Origin: Ostrinia nubilalis
Taxonomy: Eukaryota; Arthropoda; Insecta; Lepidoptera; Crambidae
Direction: 5' to 3'
Assembly (NCBI RefSeq): GCF_963855985.1
Contig: NC_087097.1
Location: 1,459,001-1,523,000, forward strand
Length of the DNA: 64,000 bases
Shown here: positions 45,081 through 56,088 of the stretch, one piece after another
How positions within the stretch are numbered: the stretch's first letter is position 1
How the letters are laid out: each line of letters begins with the position of its first letter
Notes under the pieces: model-generated
What the model was told of the DNA's origin: nothing
Database searches by the model: none
What the model saw: only the letters and a program-made list of their open reading frames with translations
Translations under genes and position numbers: made by a program

Positions 45081-45898
45081 TTGCAAAAGAATTAGAATGG
45101 AGATAATAATCCGTATATTTGGAACTGAACAAATCCGGACATTCCGGTTTTGTAGTCATTTTGGTATCCATCATAAAGATCTTCAGTAGTAGTAGGGCTA
45201 TTAAGTTTGGATTCTTTTCTAATGTTCTCGAAAATTGTAATCAGACCTCAGAATTTGATTCTAACGAATGGATGAGGAATTAACATTTCTCGACATACCT
45301 TTCAGGTTCAGAAACACTGTGAGATTAAATTTCTATCTCTTCGATGAAACAACAAAAAACAACGAGAAATTCAAACAATCCAGTCGATTTATATCAACTT
45401 CAGTTTCGTTCGCTATAACCTTTGCAATTATCTTTTCAGTAGGTAGGTAACCTACTAAAAATAAAATATTCAAATACTTTAAACTTTTTTTAAAGAAAAC
45501 GAAACGGAAAAACAGAAATTCCGGATTTCCGTAATTTTGTGCCTTTTGCCATCCCTAAACCTGAAAAAGTATAATAGGTATCGGAATGTGTTGTAGAGTC
45601 AGGTGCGTTCATCATCAATATTCATCATGACCTGAAACACAATAGTAATTATCTTCGTCTAATTCTTACAAAAATAACAGCACATCAGAAAATCGCTTCT
45701 ATTTCTTAGCACATAAGATACCACCGTATAAAGCTTCATGTGCCGTGGTCATCATTTCATAAATATGTTTTATTATGGTAGCTAATTGTTTCGAATGAGG
45801 TTAAGGACCTTATTTATTTACCTTAACCAAGGTACCGTCGCACAGTCGCGACAGCAATTTAATTACGCGCGAGCGATAAGGATGCAGTAGCTTGGGGT

Positions 45899-46012
45899 CA
45901 TTGTACGAAATTCTATCTGCTCTGCGACCGGACTTTAGAAGTAAGAAGTAACCTCATCTAAAGCTGTACTATTTACTTACCTATTTATTCTCAGCCCACA
46001 GCTTTACAGCAG
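45899..46012. repeat. Start of a fourth duplication unit
   Basis: ACGAAATTCTATCTGCTCTGCG...TTATTCTCAGCCCA matches the beginnings of units 2 and 3, then similarity stops near 46012. It marks the right edge of the tandem array. Confidence 0.7.
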
Positions 46013-47880
46013 TCATCTACTACAAAATACCCGTTGTTCCCATCCCAATAGGCGTGCCCCCACAGATGGGAATTTAATTATATATTTTTATATTTTTTTA
46101 TACTCCCATTGTCCCCACCGGCCAGAGGAATAGCGACGGTGAAAAAAAATTATTTTAATCCCGTTAACCCCTCTTTACTTTCCCCAAGACTCAAGTCTGT
46201 ATTCGTTCCGGAATTCGTTTCGTTCCGTTTAGGTACCGAACAAAATGAACAATTACTAAATCCTTTGTTATTCGGTGCTTAAGATCTATTAAATTGATTT
46301 TTGTTTTCTCTACTGTATAAGTACCCTAACCTTGCAAATAGAAAGGCTGTGTATATCTGTAATTGAATTCATTTACGCATCACGTGTTAACCATGTTAAA
46401 ATGTATGAACTGTATGTGACTTTGTTGGTGTACCTAATAAATAAATAAATAAAATTAAACGCGATTAGACAATATTTAGACAGAAAACAAGCAAAACCTC
46501 GGACGGACAGACAGACATGATGAAACTATAAGGGTTCCTTGTCAGGACTACGGAACCCTAAAAAAGGAAATATTAGGGTCTTATTTAATTTAATTATTTT
46601 GAGTTTGCCTGTGACTGACGCTGCAACGGCTGAAATTTCAGACATAAGACGTTCAAATATTTCATTGTTATCTAATCGGATATTGCTTTTAATTTCCTTT
46701 TATTGTGTTAATTAAATAATGCAATGTAACTATTAAAAGTAATTATTGCTCTTTTAGGGTTCTGTACCCAAAATGATGCCCACGAGACCCTATTAATATG
46801 ACTCCTTCAGCTGTCTTTCTGTCAAAACAGCTGAATAACTTGTGAATATTGTTTGTAGATTTAGGTACAAATTGAATAGTTCATTCAACCTTGCGTAAAA
46901 ATTTTCAATGTTTTTTTGTGTAACTCATAATTAAATTGGGTTTGCTCGTTGAAATGTTGGTTAGGTACTTCTTAATAAATCAGAAAACCCTTCATGATTC
47001 AGACTTTCAAGCGATAGAAACAATAAAGCTTTTATGTCATAAGTTTTTTTTATAATAAACTATACGTTTAATTTTACATTAAAATAAAAAGGTTATTTTT
47101 AAAAATTATTTTTGTTCGAACTAAGCATGATCAATTTTATTACGAAGCGAATAGTTATAAACAAAATATTTATGGATTTTTCAGGCTATTTTTTATGTTT
47201 TAATTGAAATAATGTAACCCTTTGATTGAATGGAAATTCAGTCTCTTTAGACTGATTTTTTTGAAGTTTACATCCATGTTTTGTGGTTTATTGCTCAATA
47301 CGAATCAAATTAAATTAGAAATATCATTGTTCAAATTATATTAATCCAAAACAACCATCATTAACAGCAAGCAACTATTAGTACTAACAATAGCTACTGG
47401 CTACCCAATACCCATATTTCTCAGACCTAGGTTGAGAGTCCATAATTTTTTTATTGCAAGTACCTACGAATAGGTACTTGCTTCCAAAAATTAAGTCTAA
47501 GACCTTAGACTCCAGATACTGGCTTTGGCAACCTCACCTCACCATATTTTCCAGAGACCTCGCTAAACTACACCGTAATACTGCGGCGTAGTCTTTAATG
47601 GAAAAAAAAAACTTTGATATCGCGTTTTAAAATCGTAATACCAGAACGCCAAACGCCATCTGCCAGTAATGATTCGTAACGTAAATGGGCGTGCTTTTTG
47701 CATAATTCTACGGTCGACTGGAGAGTCGAATAAGAAATATTACTCGAAACTTGCTGCAGAGAGCGCTACTAGCTCAAACAATGTAAAGCCACAACGAATT
47801 CGTTATGTCGTATCGTATTTACTCGCAGTCGCAATAAATTCTCTGCGAAAACGCATAAAATTATAACCAGCTATCCATTA
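46013..47880. other. Non-coding interval with LINE tails
   Basis: Contains a LINE 3' tail ending (AATA)n at about 46380-46457 and, at 46495-46830, two facing copies of the widespread AGGGTTCCGTA...CTGTCTGTC repeat module (reverse at 46497-46560, forward at 46757-46825). No gene is seen. Confidence 0.5.
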
Positions 47881-48638
47881 TTAATGATAGATCGCCCGGT
47901 GCTTTGTCCTGCTGGAAGCTCTTCTGGAAGGACTGGTCTTTTGTTCTAAACGTCCTGCCAGAAGATTATCGCAAGTCCTGCCCGCAGTACGCAATTTGTA
48001 CGTGTTTGCTTGCTGGTCCTTCCAGCAGTACGGTGACCTTCAAATTTGAACTCATCCTCACCAGAAGTAGTAAACACTTGGTTAGTGTTTATTAAATAAA
48101 AAGTCATGTCGTAGAATCATTTTGTTTAACCAGTATTTTACTTTTCTTAATATATTATAAACTTGTTTATCTTCTTTCAACTTAACTAATAGGAACTATA
48201 ATAAGGAACTTTAAATTAATTACTTTGGTACGTCACTTTGTATTAGAAATTACACCTATCACTTACAAATACACTACAAATTAAAAACAAAAACAAGAAA
48301 TAAATTATAAATGTTTGATTAGGCTGGAATACTTCACATTCATTATAATATTATCGCCAAAATGTTGCCGACTCCACGCCCGGCGCGTCAAAATGTGTCG
48401 CGCGAGCGCGAACGCGCTGCCCCCGTGTATACTCGTGCGCCATCGGGCTCCGACTAACGGTTAGTCGCGTTTTTCGATCTTGGGCACTATTGGGTGAAAG
48501 AGAGAGAAACACTCTATTTTTTCGTGTAAATTTGAAATTTGTACAATGTATACTTACGAAACTGTGATCTTTTAATTTTGCGTCCTACCGGAAGTACTTT
48601 AAGTCCTGCTGGCAGGACTCCGGGCGATCTATCATTAA
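47881..48638. mobile_element. 758-bp element with iterated GTCCTGC palindromes
   Basis: Inverted ends TTAATGATAGATCGCCCGG (47881-47899) and complement (48620-48638). Inside the ends lie repeated, variable copies of a palindrome close to GTCCTGCYRGMAGKAC: five on the left (47905-48031) and two on the right (48580-48618). The centre is GC-rich around 48360-48480. It encodes nothing recognisable. I infer a non-autonomous DNA element with subterminal binding sites. Confidence 0.65.
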
Positions 48639-48639
48639 A

Positions 48640-49130
48640 ATACTATCTTTACTACTAGATACTTGCAATATTATTCACTCCATTTATCAAAAAACTTTTT
48701 GCGCTCGTGCTGCTCTCTGGCGGCAGAGCATTGAAGTAATACACGCCCTGTCTGAGAACATGTAGAGCAGCTGGTATATTAATGAATTTTATGAAAATTA
48801 TTCGAAACAGTTAAAAATATTGAATGTTTTATTCCCGTGAAATGTTATTTGGGTGTTTTAGCTTCAGTTCAAGGCGTTATTTCTGGTATTATGGTTTCAG
48901 TTTTTATGAATAAGAGAAACAAATCTATAGTAGCTACTGTATATCATCTATATTTTCAGAAAAATCTGAAATATCGTCGTCAATCAGGTATTGTAACTAT
49001 TTTTGACAACTTTTAAAAAATAAGAGGAGTAGGCTCATTAGAAACTATATTTAATAAATTAAAGTATCAGGCGTTACATCGCTCTATTAATAAATTACAG
49101 ATTTGATTATTTAAGATTTTATTTCCAATC
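48640..49130. other. Non-coding interval before lipase 4's 3' end
   Basis: No reading frame or repeat that I recognise. Confidence 0.4.
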
Positions 49131-49135
49131 CATCA

Positions 49136-50290
49136 TCAGGAGAACTTGCTCAGTAAATCATCCAAAATGGGCATCAAGTATTCTGGTATATGTTTTCCCC
49201 ACACGAAGTCTATGTGGCTGAACGTCTTTCGCTCCATCACATGGTAGTCCGCTACGTTGGGAAGCACGTCCCTCAGTCGCTCTGCATCCTCCTCCACGGC
49301 GAAGTTATCGTTCTGCCCCACCAGGAGAGCAACGGGCATTGTCACATTCGCCAAATCATATTCAGGGGGTGAAATTGATTTATACAGTATTCTGTTTTTA
49401 ATTAAGCCATAATCATACTGCGCAAAGCCGCTACTTCTGGTAATTTGGACTAAATGGTTGAGGTTTTTGCGTGATGTACCGGCTGGGAAATATTCCACGG
49501 CGCGTTTCAGAAAATCAGGTTCAATCTCGTCTTTGTCACACCCGACCACCGCACCGATGCCTATGACGCACGCCTCGTAGCCCAGCAGGCCCCGGTTGCA
49601 GACAAATCGCGCTAACTCAGCCGAAGCCGACCGATCAGGCAGGACCTCCTCAGTAAATGTGATTTTGTAAAATCCATTTACTACCGGCCACACCGCAATT
49701 AGATCAGATGCAAATGGCTTAGCATGATGGAAATATGCAATAGGCCCTAGAGCTATCATAACTGACACCTTTTCATTGTACTCCGGCATCAACGATCCCA
49801 GAACGTAGAAAATGGTATTACCTTCTGAATGTCCGATTGCGGATAATTTAGCTTTACCAGTTTTCTCTAAAATGAAGTCGATAGTAGCGGGTAGATCGTA
49901 TATTCCCATTTCATGCAGACTGTAATCCCAGAAAGCCTTATCAAGGTCGGGTGACAGTTTAACGTGTCTCCGAGAGTACTTGTTACCTCTGCAATTGGCT
50001 ATCCACACGTCGTAGCCTGCCTCGGCCAGGTTCAGAGCTACGGAATCATTGCCTCTGATTACAAAAGTATCGGCTGAGTCAAGGACTCCGTGCACCAGCA
50101 GGACAGGCTGCTTGGACTCATTGCCCGTGATGCGGAACAGTTTAAGGATGTATCCGTCATCTGTAACAACGTCAAAGTCTTCACTTTCTCGGCCATATTT
50201 GACAATCAGCTGGTTGAAATCTTCCGGTGTGTTCGCACTTGCAGCCGAATTTGATATTAATGATAGACACGATAGCAGAATCAGAATCAT
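49136..50290 (-). CDS. Secreted acid lipase, copy 4
   Basis: A 384-residue single-exon alpha/beta hydrolase of the second lipase subfamily (with 54778 and 61537). The signal peptide is residues 1-19 (MILILLSCLSLISNSAASA). Oxyanion motif LLVHG (64-68); elbow GHSEG with Ser155; Asp328 in VGQND; His359 in FSHID. The usual GHSQG is GHSEG here. ATG at 50290 is the first in frame. An 18-bp element (50372-50389) is shared with the promoter of copy 5. No intron, stop or shift. Likely a secreted digestive triacylglycerol lipase; the substrate is inferred from the family only. Confidence 0.9.
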   Translation of the reverse strand: MILILLSCLSLISNSAASANTPEDFNQLIVKYGRESEDFDVVTDDGYILKLFRITGNESKQPVLLVHGVLDSADTFVIRGNDSVALNLAEAGYDVWIANCRGNKYSRRHVKLSPDLDKAFWDYSLHEMGIYDLPATIDFILEKTGKAKLSAIGHSEGNTIFYVLGSLMPEYNEKVSVMIALGPIAYFHHAKPFASDLIAVWPVVNGFYKITFTEEVLPDRSASAELARFVCNRGLLGYEACVIGIGAVVGCDKDEIEPDFLKRAVEYFPAGTSRKNLNHLVQITRSSGFAQYDYGLIKNRILYKSISPPEYDLANVTMPVALLVGQNDNFAVEEDAERLRDVLPNVADYHVMERKTFSHIDFVWGKHIPEYLMPILDDLLSKFS

Positions 50291-50371
50291 TTTTTCGCAT
50301 TGATAGGTTGATGGCAGCGCAAGAGGTCTAACACGGCCTTATGTAGGCAAAAACATGTGAGTGAGTGTAAA

Positions 50372-50389
50372 CAGGTGTGAACCTTGTGG
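50372..50389 (-). promoter_or_regulatory. Conserved upstream element of lipase 4
   Basis: CCACAAGGTTCACACCTG on the minus strand, 82 bases before the ATG, preceded by an AATATACTT TATA-like stretch. Lipase 5 has CCACAAGTTTCGCACCTG at 55995-56012, also after a TAAAATAAA stretch. Conservation in otherwise diverged flanks suggests the core promoter or start region. Confidence 0.45.
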
Positions 50390-50419
50390 CTTAAGTATAT
50401 TTTTCGCGAATGTTTCAAA

Positions 50420-51560
50420 TTATCAAATACATGGTGACCAAAAAAAAAAGTTTGTCTATATTTTGATAAGCCTTCTAACCTTCGAATGGATCAAGGTAGA
50501 GACCAAAATTTTTGAAAATGTTTACTCTTAACCTTTTGAGGCTGAAGGTATTGCCATACCTACTTATCACATCCCAAACACAATGTAGTTAATAAATGCC
50601 AATATGATAAAAGGGGGCTGAAAGGCGTTTGAAGGACTACGCAAATAATTGTAAAAGATAACTATTCTCAAAAAAACCCATAAAAATGTAGTTACAATGT
50701 TATAATCTGTAAACCTTCAATTTATAAATTAAGTTTAATTTATTCGCATTGTCATTAAGTAAAAAGATAAAAATAAGGTCCACCGGTATTCTCAAAATGT
50801 AACTAGGGTTATAGTGACGGTTTAGTGTCTATCTAAGTGATTTTTAGTATGAAAAAAAGTAAAATTCATGCGCTGGCGCCGGCACTGTGCCAGAGGTTTA
50901 TCTGTTTGAAAGCTCATTTATATACGTCGTGTAGAGATTCACACGCGTTGCCTAATAAATAACCTTAAAATAATAAGGCCGTGACTTTATAGTTATATTT
51001 TGACCTTACCTCTACTCTGTTATCCAAATTACGAGTAAATAAGATTCATCATCATCATCATCTGCGTAAAGCAGTCCACTTCTGGACACGTGGACAGGGA
51101 TCCCCTTTTAAGTGCCATTTCACTCTGTCATCGGCAGGTCGCATGCAGTTTCTTTAAATAGATCGTATGTCTCTGACTGATGACTCCATCTAGCTAGAGT
51201 CACAAAATAAGCTAGAGATCTATTTAAGACCTGGAGGATTCCAGAACTTGTCTACCCCAGCTATTATCCGTTCTACGGCAGACATAATGCTTTTTTTAAA
51301 GAATATTTTTAATTTGTATTGCACAAATTACTAATCGTCTCATTAGACCCTCATGGTAAGCTAAATATGCTTGTGTTACGAGTGGGTTCAATATTCAAAT
51401 TCAATAAATAGTCGAGCGTCGGCAGGGTTCGAACCCGCTTTCCTTGCTTCTTCGGCTTGCTAACTTGGTGTGCTATCGGTGCTATGTCGATGACCGTTCA
51501 ATGTTGTCTAACTTCGTTACGACTTTATCTTACAAAAATATTAATCTACGAAGCTGAATA
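50420..51560. other. Non-coding interval
   Basis: No gene seen. At 51425-51440 a GGTTCGAACCC palindrome looks like a tRNA T-arm, but no cloverleaf surrounds it. Confidence 0.4.
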
Positions 51561-51569
51561 TGAATTCTG

Positions 51570-52020
51570 TTTATCTATACTTATTAATATTATAAAGCTG
51601 AAGAGTTTGTTTGTTTACTTGAACGTACTAATATCCGGAACTACTGGTCCGATTTGAAAAATTCTTTCAGTGTTAGATAGCCCATTTATCGAGAAAGGCT
51701 ATAGGCTATACGACATTACGCTGCCATCAATGTGAGCAGAGCAACAATGAAAAATGTTGCGAAAAAGTTGATTAATATGTGTACGAGTATATTATTTTAT
51801 TTTCCAAACACCATGTATTGCTGTGTAGGTACGTGGTCACAAAACGTGTTATAACATTCAGCACGACTATCAATAAATGAGACTAGTTATATTAAAATTC
51901 ATGGATTCATGAACAACGTTTAATTCAGAACCTAGCAAAAAAACTTAACTAGAAAAACCTAAAAATACCGCGGAACTACATACATTGTGTGGTAGGTACA
52001 CGATCTAGATTAAAGTTATA
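51570..52020. repeat. Dispersed short repeat head and flank
   Basis: ATTAATATTATAAAGCTGAAG and GGTCCGATTTGAAAAATTC match the head of the common short repeat family; the rest is unassigned. Confidence 0.45.
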
Positions 52021-52079
52021 ATAGTGGTGGGTAAGCACAGTATTTGCTGTGGTAATATTAGTCTCTCAATTAATTAGTG

Positions 52080-52194
52080 TGTTAATTCTCTGTTTTGTTT
52101 AATTTTCTTGTTAGCTGGAAGAGAATGCCACATGGCATTAAGCTCGCTGTATTTTTATGTGTGCAATAAAGATTTTAAATAAATAAATAGTCTT
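52080..52194 (+). repeat. CR1-like LINE 3' tail
   Basis: GGCATTAAGCTCGC...GTGCAATAAAGATTTTAAATAAATAAAT: the common lepidopteran LINE end, without coding part. Confidence 0.55.
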
Positions 52195-52284
52195 AGGACT
52201 TGCTTTGTTTGTTTAGTTTCAGCTTTCGTTGTACCTTCATGTGAACATCTATCGAGTTTTTAGCTATCTTATTGGTAAATAGCG

Positions 52285-52445
52285 GCCACCCGAACTTCGT
52301 ACGCGTGGATCCCGTTTTACCCCCTTAGGGGTGGAGTTTCGTAAAATCCTTACATAGCATGCCTTTCAACCCGATCTGTCCAGTGGCTTGGGCTGTGCGT
52401 TGATAGATGACTATGTCGGTAAGTCAGTCAGTCAGTCACCTTTGA
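52285..52445 (+). repeat. Dispersed short repeat
   Basis: GCGGCCACCCGAACTTCGTACGCGTGG...GGCTGTGCGTTGAT...(CAGT)n, the reverse orientation of 8195-8378. Confidence 0.6.
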
Positions 52446-52522
52446 GTTTAATATATTTAGATCTAAAATATTTATTTTATCTAAAGTACTTACCTACTCA
52501 TTTAATTTTAGTTAATCCGACT

Positions 52523-52640
52523 TTTTTCAAATTCAAATTGTCTTTATTGTGAAATCACAGGATATGTTAGATCATAAAGATGAAGTCATCAAATTAACTT
52601 AGCCATTAACGGTTACATTTTACAGGTTGTTAAGCCCTTC
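52523..52640 (-). repeat. LINE 3' tail, reverse
   Basis: CAAATTCAAATTGTCTTTATTGTGAAATCACAGG, the same family as 41581-41796. Confidence 0.5.
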
Positions 52641-52649
52641 GGTTCAAGC

Positions 52650-53285
52650 GTTCAAAAAACAGTAACGCACCTGGCTCGGAGGACCGCGAACTATTTTTGG
52701 TAGTAGACATTAAAACATGTATGTACACACACGATGGCACATAGAGCTAAACATAGGTTCTATTTAGTTCTAATAGAAGCGTTTTTGCAACAAAATTGTA
52801 ATCATATTATGTGCTGTCTTGTCTGTACATACCTACTGTTTTATGAACCGGAACTTTATCTCACCTTGTCTTCTTACTTCAACAAAAAGTTCGTGTCTTC
52901 TTTTTGTCCCGAAAACTTGAAGGGGATGAAAATATGGTCTCGGACTAGGGTTGCCAGGTCCAAAAACACAAAAGCCGGACTCGGTGCCTAACTTGGCCGG
53001 ACATACCTTTTTTTAATAGCTGTAACATGTACTTACATGCAGCTCATGTCTGAGTTCTATCATCTTCGAATCGGTAGCCCATCATCCTGATACGCACATG
53101 TGTGCTCGATATTATTCTGCGGGTCAACTTTCGCCTGGCGCGGCAGTCACATAAAATGCCTAATAAAAGCCGGACAGGCCGGACGAGTCCGTAAAAAGCC
53201 AAACATGCCCTGGTACCCGGACACCTGCAAACCTATCTCGGACCCGTTTGCCCCGTAAGTTTCGCCACTCATAACTCATACTACA
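52650..53285. other. Non-coding interval
   Basis: No gene seen. It contains related CCGGAC/GCCGGAC words (52974-53225) such as AAAGCCGGACTCGG and AAAGCCGGACAGGCCGGACG, another small family of iterated motifs, with no clear ends. Confidence 0.35.
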
Positions 53286-53288
53286 TTG

Positions 53289-53572
53289 TCGGCCGTTTGG
53301 TGTAGTGGTTCAGAACGGACTACTATGCCGAGAGGTCCCGGGTACGATTCCCGGCCGGGCAGAAATTGAAATGATGAATTTTAATTTCTGTGACGGGTCT
53401 GGGTGTGACTATGTATAATATGTATGTATTTAAAAAAAAAAGTATATAAGTAGTATATCCGTTAAGCTAGCACCCATAACACAAGCATTAAGTTGCTTGC
53501 TTTGGGGCTAGCTGGCGCTGTGTGAAATTGTCCAAAGATTTATTTATTTATTATTTATTTATACTACAAGGT
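53289..53572 (+). mobile_element. tRNA-derived SINE
   Basis: The 5' part has a pol III A box (TTGGTGTAGTGGTTC) and B box (GGTACGATTCC) in tRNA-like spacing. It is followed by a body and a 3' LINE-like tail TTGTCCAAAGATTTATTTATT(ATTT)n. About 284 bp. No intact tRNA cloverleaf, so not a tRNA gene. Confidence 0.75.
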
Positions 53573-53689
53573 TCGCAAGGTATTTTTAGGCAAAGGGGTG
53601 AAAGGTACGGGGAAAACAGGTGCGAGTTCGGGGAATGAAAATGATGCATCAATCTATGAGAACCATTTTTGAGTTTCTGATAGGAATAT

Positions 53690-53900
53690 AAATAAAAAAA
53701 ACTTTATTGACATACAGTATTTAATATTTTAACAGTTGCAGTATAATATTAAAATAGGTTGGTCAACAATGCGCCAACAGGCCTTGTATGTAGGTAAATA
53801 ATACAAGATTTATTCACATAATTCAACGTAATACATAGTTATTAAGTTTTTACAGAAGTAGCTTAATATTGTAAACCAACTTAGGTATCTTGGAATTAAT
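53690..53900 (-). repeat. LINE 3' tail, reverse
   Basis: AATAAAAAAAACTTTATTGACATACAG, related to the tail at 10760 in the duplication units. Confidence 0.5.
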
Positions 53901-53965
53901 TTATTTATTAGAGAATAAATTTTATAATAATAGGTACATTAACTTAAAATGACTTAAAAGTTTAA

Positions 53966-54082
53966 GGCTGAGTTGCACCACCTAACTTTGACCGTAACTA
54001 TAACGATAACCGGTGCTTTTGTGTAGAGTTTGACAGATTTTTGACGTTTGTCAAAGTTAAAGTAAGATGGAGCAACCCAGCC
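53966..54082. mobile_element. Small PIF/Harbinger-like MITE, second copy
   Basis: 117 bp, ends GGCTGAGTTGCACC and complement of GGAGCAACCCAGCC, flanked by TAA. Sister of 4563-4674. Confidence 0.65.
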
Positions 54083-54638
54083 TAAGAGTAATAAACTGAA
54101 TTTCGCTAGTTTCAATAATAATGATAAATTAATCATCTAAAATAGGTACATTGGTAAGGATTGTTTATCCAAGTCACTATGCAATTTGAGAAGCAAAGTA
54201 AAATAAAATTCCTTCATTGCGCAATATGCGTAGACACATCACAAATAAAGATACAAAATCAATAAAAAATTGTAAGTATAATAAAAAGTAATAAAAACGT
54301 TTGGACCATCTTAACTATCAGTCCCAAACAAGCTCTAAGAGTATAGATTTCTCATACAAATTAGAAGCCGAACAAATCATAGGCTGACAAAAAATCTGTA
54401 GTTTGCGTGGAAGTCTTGACTCTACGGCCTCAGATTCGGGCGTATGGGTCTTGGCGTATTCGTGTTCACAGTGTGAATCAAAATAATTTATAGAACGCGC
54501 AATCACCTAACAGTCGCTATATTATCACTGTAAAAGTACGGGCGGACCGAGCCTCTAGACATCACCCGCGTCCGCGTTTGTCACAAGTGGACGCGCGGCT
54601 TGCAGGAGCACTGTGAAAACAACTGGCGTCCATGTATA

Positions 54639-54734
54639 CAGGGTGGAAAGCACTTTCAGGATCAGTAACCAGTTTTTCGATATCTTGTATAGTTTAGAAA
54701 TAATTGAGTGAGATCACTTATCGTTTCCACCCTG
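54639..54734. mobile_element. 96-bp deletion derivative of the CAGGGTGG MITE
   Basis: Keeps the first 11 bases of the left end joined directly to the last 85 or so bases of the right arm of the element at 15758-16434, flanked by TA (54637-54638, 54735-54736). It ends 43 bases from the stop codon of lipase 5, within or next to its 3' UTR. Confidence 0.75.
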
Positions 54735-54777
54735 TATTTTGATTTATACACGCGCCCGCCTCCACTCTGAAATTAGC

Positions 54778-55938
54778 CTATGAGAACTTATTAAGTAAAT
54801 CTTTTACAACAGGAACTATGTAATCCTGCATATGTCTTCCCCATACGAAGTCTGCGTGGTTAAGTCTATCCAAGACGTGGTAGTACACTACATTTGGAAG
54901 CTCGTGTTTTAGGCGTTTGACGTCGGGAATCGTAGACTGTAAGTCATTATTCCCCACCAAGAGAGCCACGGGCATTGTCACATTGGGTATCTTATACTTC
55001 GGGGGCGATGATGATTTATACAATCGTCTGTTTTTTATCATACCATAGTCAAGTTGGGCAAAGGGACCCATTAATATTTGATAAAAATGCTCTACGTTTT
55101 TACGCGATGTGCCACACGGAAAGTGCTCTAGCGCAACGTTTAGGAAATCAGCCTCTAATTCTTCTGGATCATCACCAATAATGGCGCCTATAACATTAAT
55201 GCAGAACTCGTAGCCGAACATTTCCTGTTTGCAAATAAATTTTACTAACTCAACTAGGGCAGATCGATTCGGTAGTACCTCTTCAACTCCTAGACCTTCG
55301 TACCAAGCGCTTATTAGTGGCCACAGCGTAGCAGTCATGGTGTAATATTGTGGAAAATGTTTTAAATGTACACAAGGTGCTAAAGCCATTAAAATAGATA
55401 TCTTTTTATTGTATTCCGGCTTCAATGATCCGAGTATGAAAAAAATCATATTACCTTGAGAATGTCCAATGGCGGATAATTGATCTTTACTGGTTTTCTC
55501 TAAGATGAAGTCGATAGTAGCGGGTAGATCCAATGTTCCCATTTCGTGAAAACTGAAATCCCAAAATTCCTTCTTATCGAGATCGGGTGACAGTTTGACG
55601 TGCCGCCGACAGTACTTGTTTCCTCTGGAGTTGCCGACCCACACGTCGTAGCCTGCCTCGGCCAGGCTCAGAGCTAGGGACGACTTGCCTCTGATGACGA
55701 ATGTGTCGGCCGAATCGAAGAGCCCATGCATCAGCAGGACAGGCTGCTTGGACTCATTGCCTGTGATGTGGAACAGTTTAAGGATGTATCCATCATCTGT
55801 AACAACGTCAAATTCTTCAATTTCACGTCCATATTGGACAACAATCTGGTTGAAGTCTTGCGGTATGTTGCGAGGACACAAGGCACTTCCAGGCGAATTT
55901 GGTATTAACAATAGACACGATAGAAATATCAGAATCAT
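54778..55938 (-). CDS. Secreted acid lipase, copy 5
   Basis: 386 residues, single exon, second lipase subfamily. Signal peptide in residues 1-19 (MILIFLSCLLLIPNSPGSA), very like copy 4. LLMHG at 68-72; canonical elbow GHSQG with Ser160; Asp332 in VGNND; His361 in LNHAD. The region after the signal peptide has an extra Cys (CPRN). ATG at 55938 is the first in frame. Closest to copy 6: both share NSRGNKYCR, FPCGTSRKN and GNNDLQSTIPD. A MITE remnant lies just past the stop. No damage seen. Confidence 0.9.
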   Translation of the reverse strand: MILIFLSCLLLIPNSPGSALCPRNIPQDFNQIVVQYGREIEEFDVVTDDGYILKLFHITGNESKQPVLLMHGLFDSADTFVIRGKSSLALSLAEAGYDVWVGNSRGNKYCRRHVKLSPDLDKKEFWDFSFHEMGTLDLPATIDFILEKTSKDQLSAIGHSQGNMIFFILGSLKPEYNKKISILMALAPCVHLKHFPQYYTMTATLWPLISAWYEGLGVEEVLPNRSALVELVKFICKQEMFGYEFCINVIGAIIGDDPEELEADFLNVALEHFPCGTSRKNVEHFYQILMGPFAQLDYGMIKNRRLYKSSSPPKYKIPNVTMPVALLVGNNDLQSTIPDVKRLKHELPNVVYYHVLDRLNHADFVWGRHMQDYIVPVVKDLLNKFS

Positions 55939-55994
55939 TTTTTCGCAAATTGGACCGCTAAAATGTCTTTGAGGAACAAGCTCTTCTCTCGTAA

Positions 55995-56012
55995 GCAGGT
56001 GCGAAACTTGTG
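55995..56012 (-). promoter_or_regulatory. Conserved upstream element of lipase 5
   Basis: CCACAAGTTTCGCACCTG on the minus strand, 57 bases before the ATG; counterpart of 50372-50389. Confidence 0.45.
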
Positions 56013-56088
56013 GTTTATTTTAGCGGCTGTTTAAAATTATCACATTGTAGTGGACAAAAAACATGTGTGCTTATACTTTTAAAGCTTC

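Larger units (their letters stand above)
21661..45898. repeat. Tandem segmental duplication unit 3 (expanded by transposons)
   Basis: Third copy of the unit, ending with lipase copy 3 and its upstream region. It is 24 kb because of insertions at 21850-23020, 23044-24140, 24293-25213, 25379-39921, 40012-40229, 40726-41404, 41581-41796 and 41975-42429. Removing these leaves the same order of modules as units 1 and 2. Confidence 0.8.

Noticed and set aside
47669..48095. Two short plus-strand frames near 47.7-48.1 kb
   Set aside because: One runs into the repeat palindromes of the 47881 element; neither has a recognisable motif.
51425..51440. tRNA T-arm (GGTTCGAACCC)
   Set aside because: No other tRNA arms nearby; probably a SINE remnant or chance palindrome.
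53289..53360. tRNA gene
   Set aside because: A and B boxes are present, but the acceptor and anticodon stems do not pair as a cloverleaf and a SINE body and tail follow.
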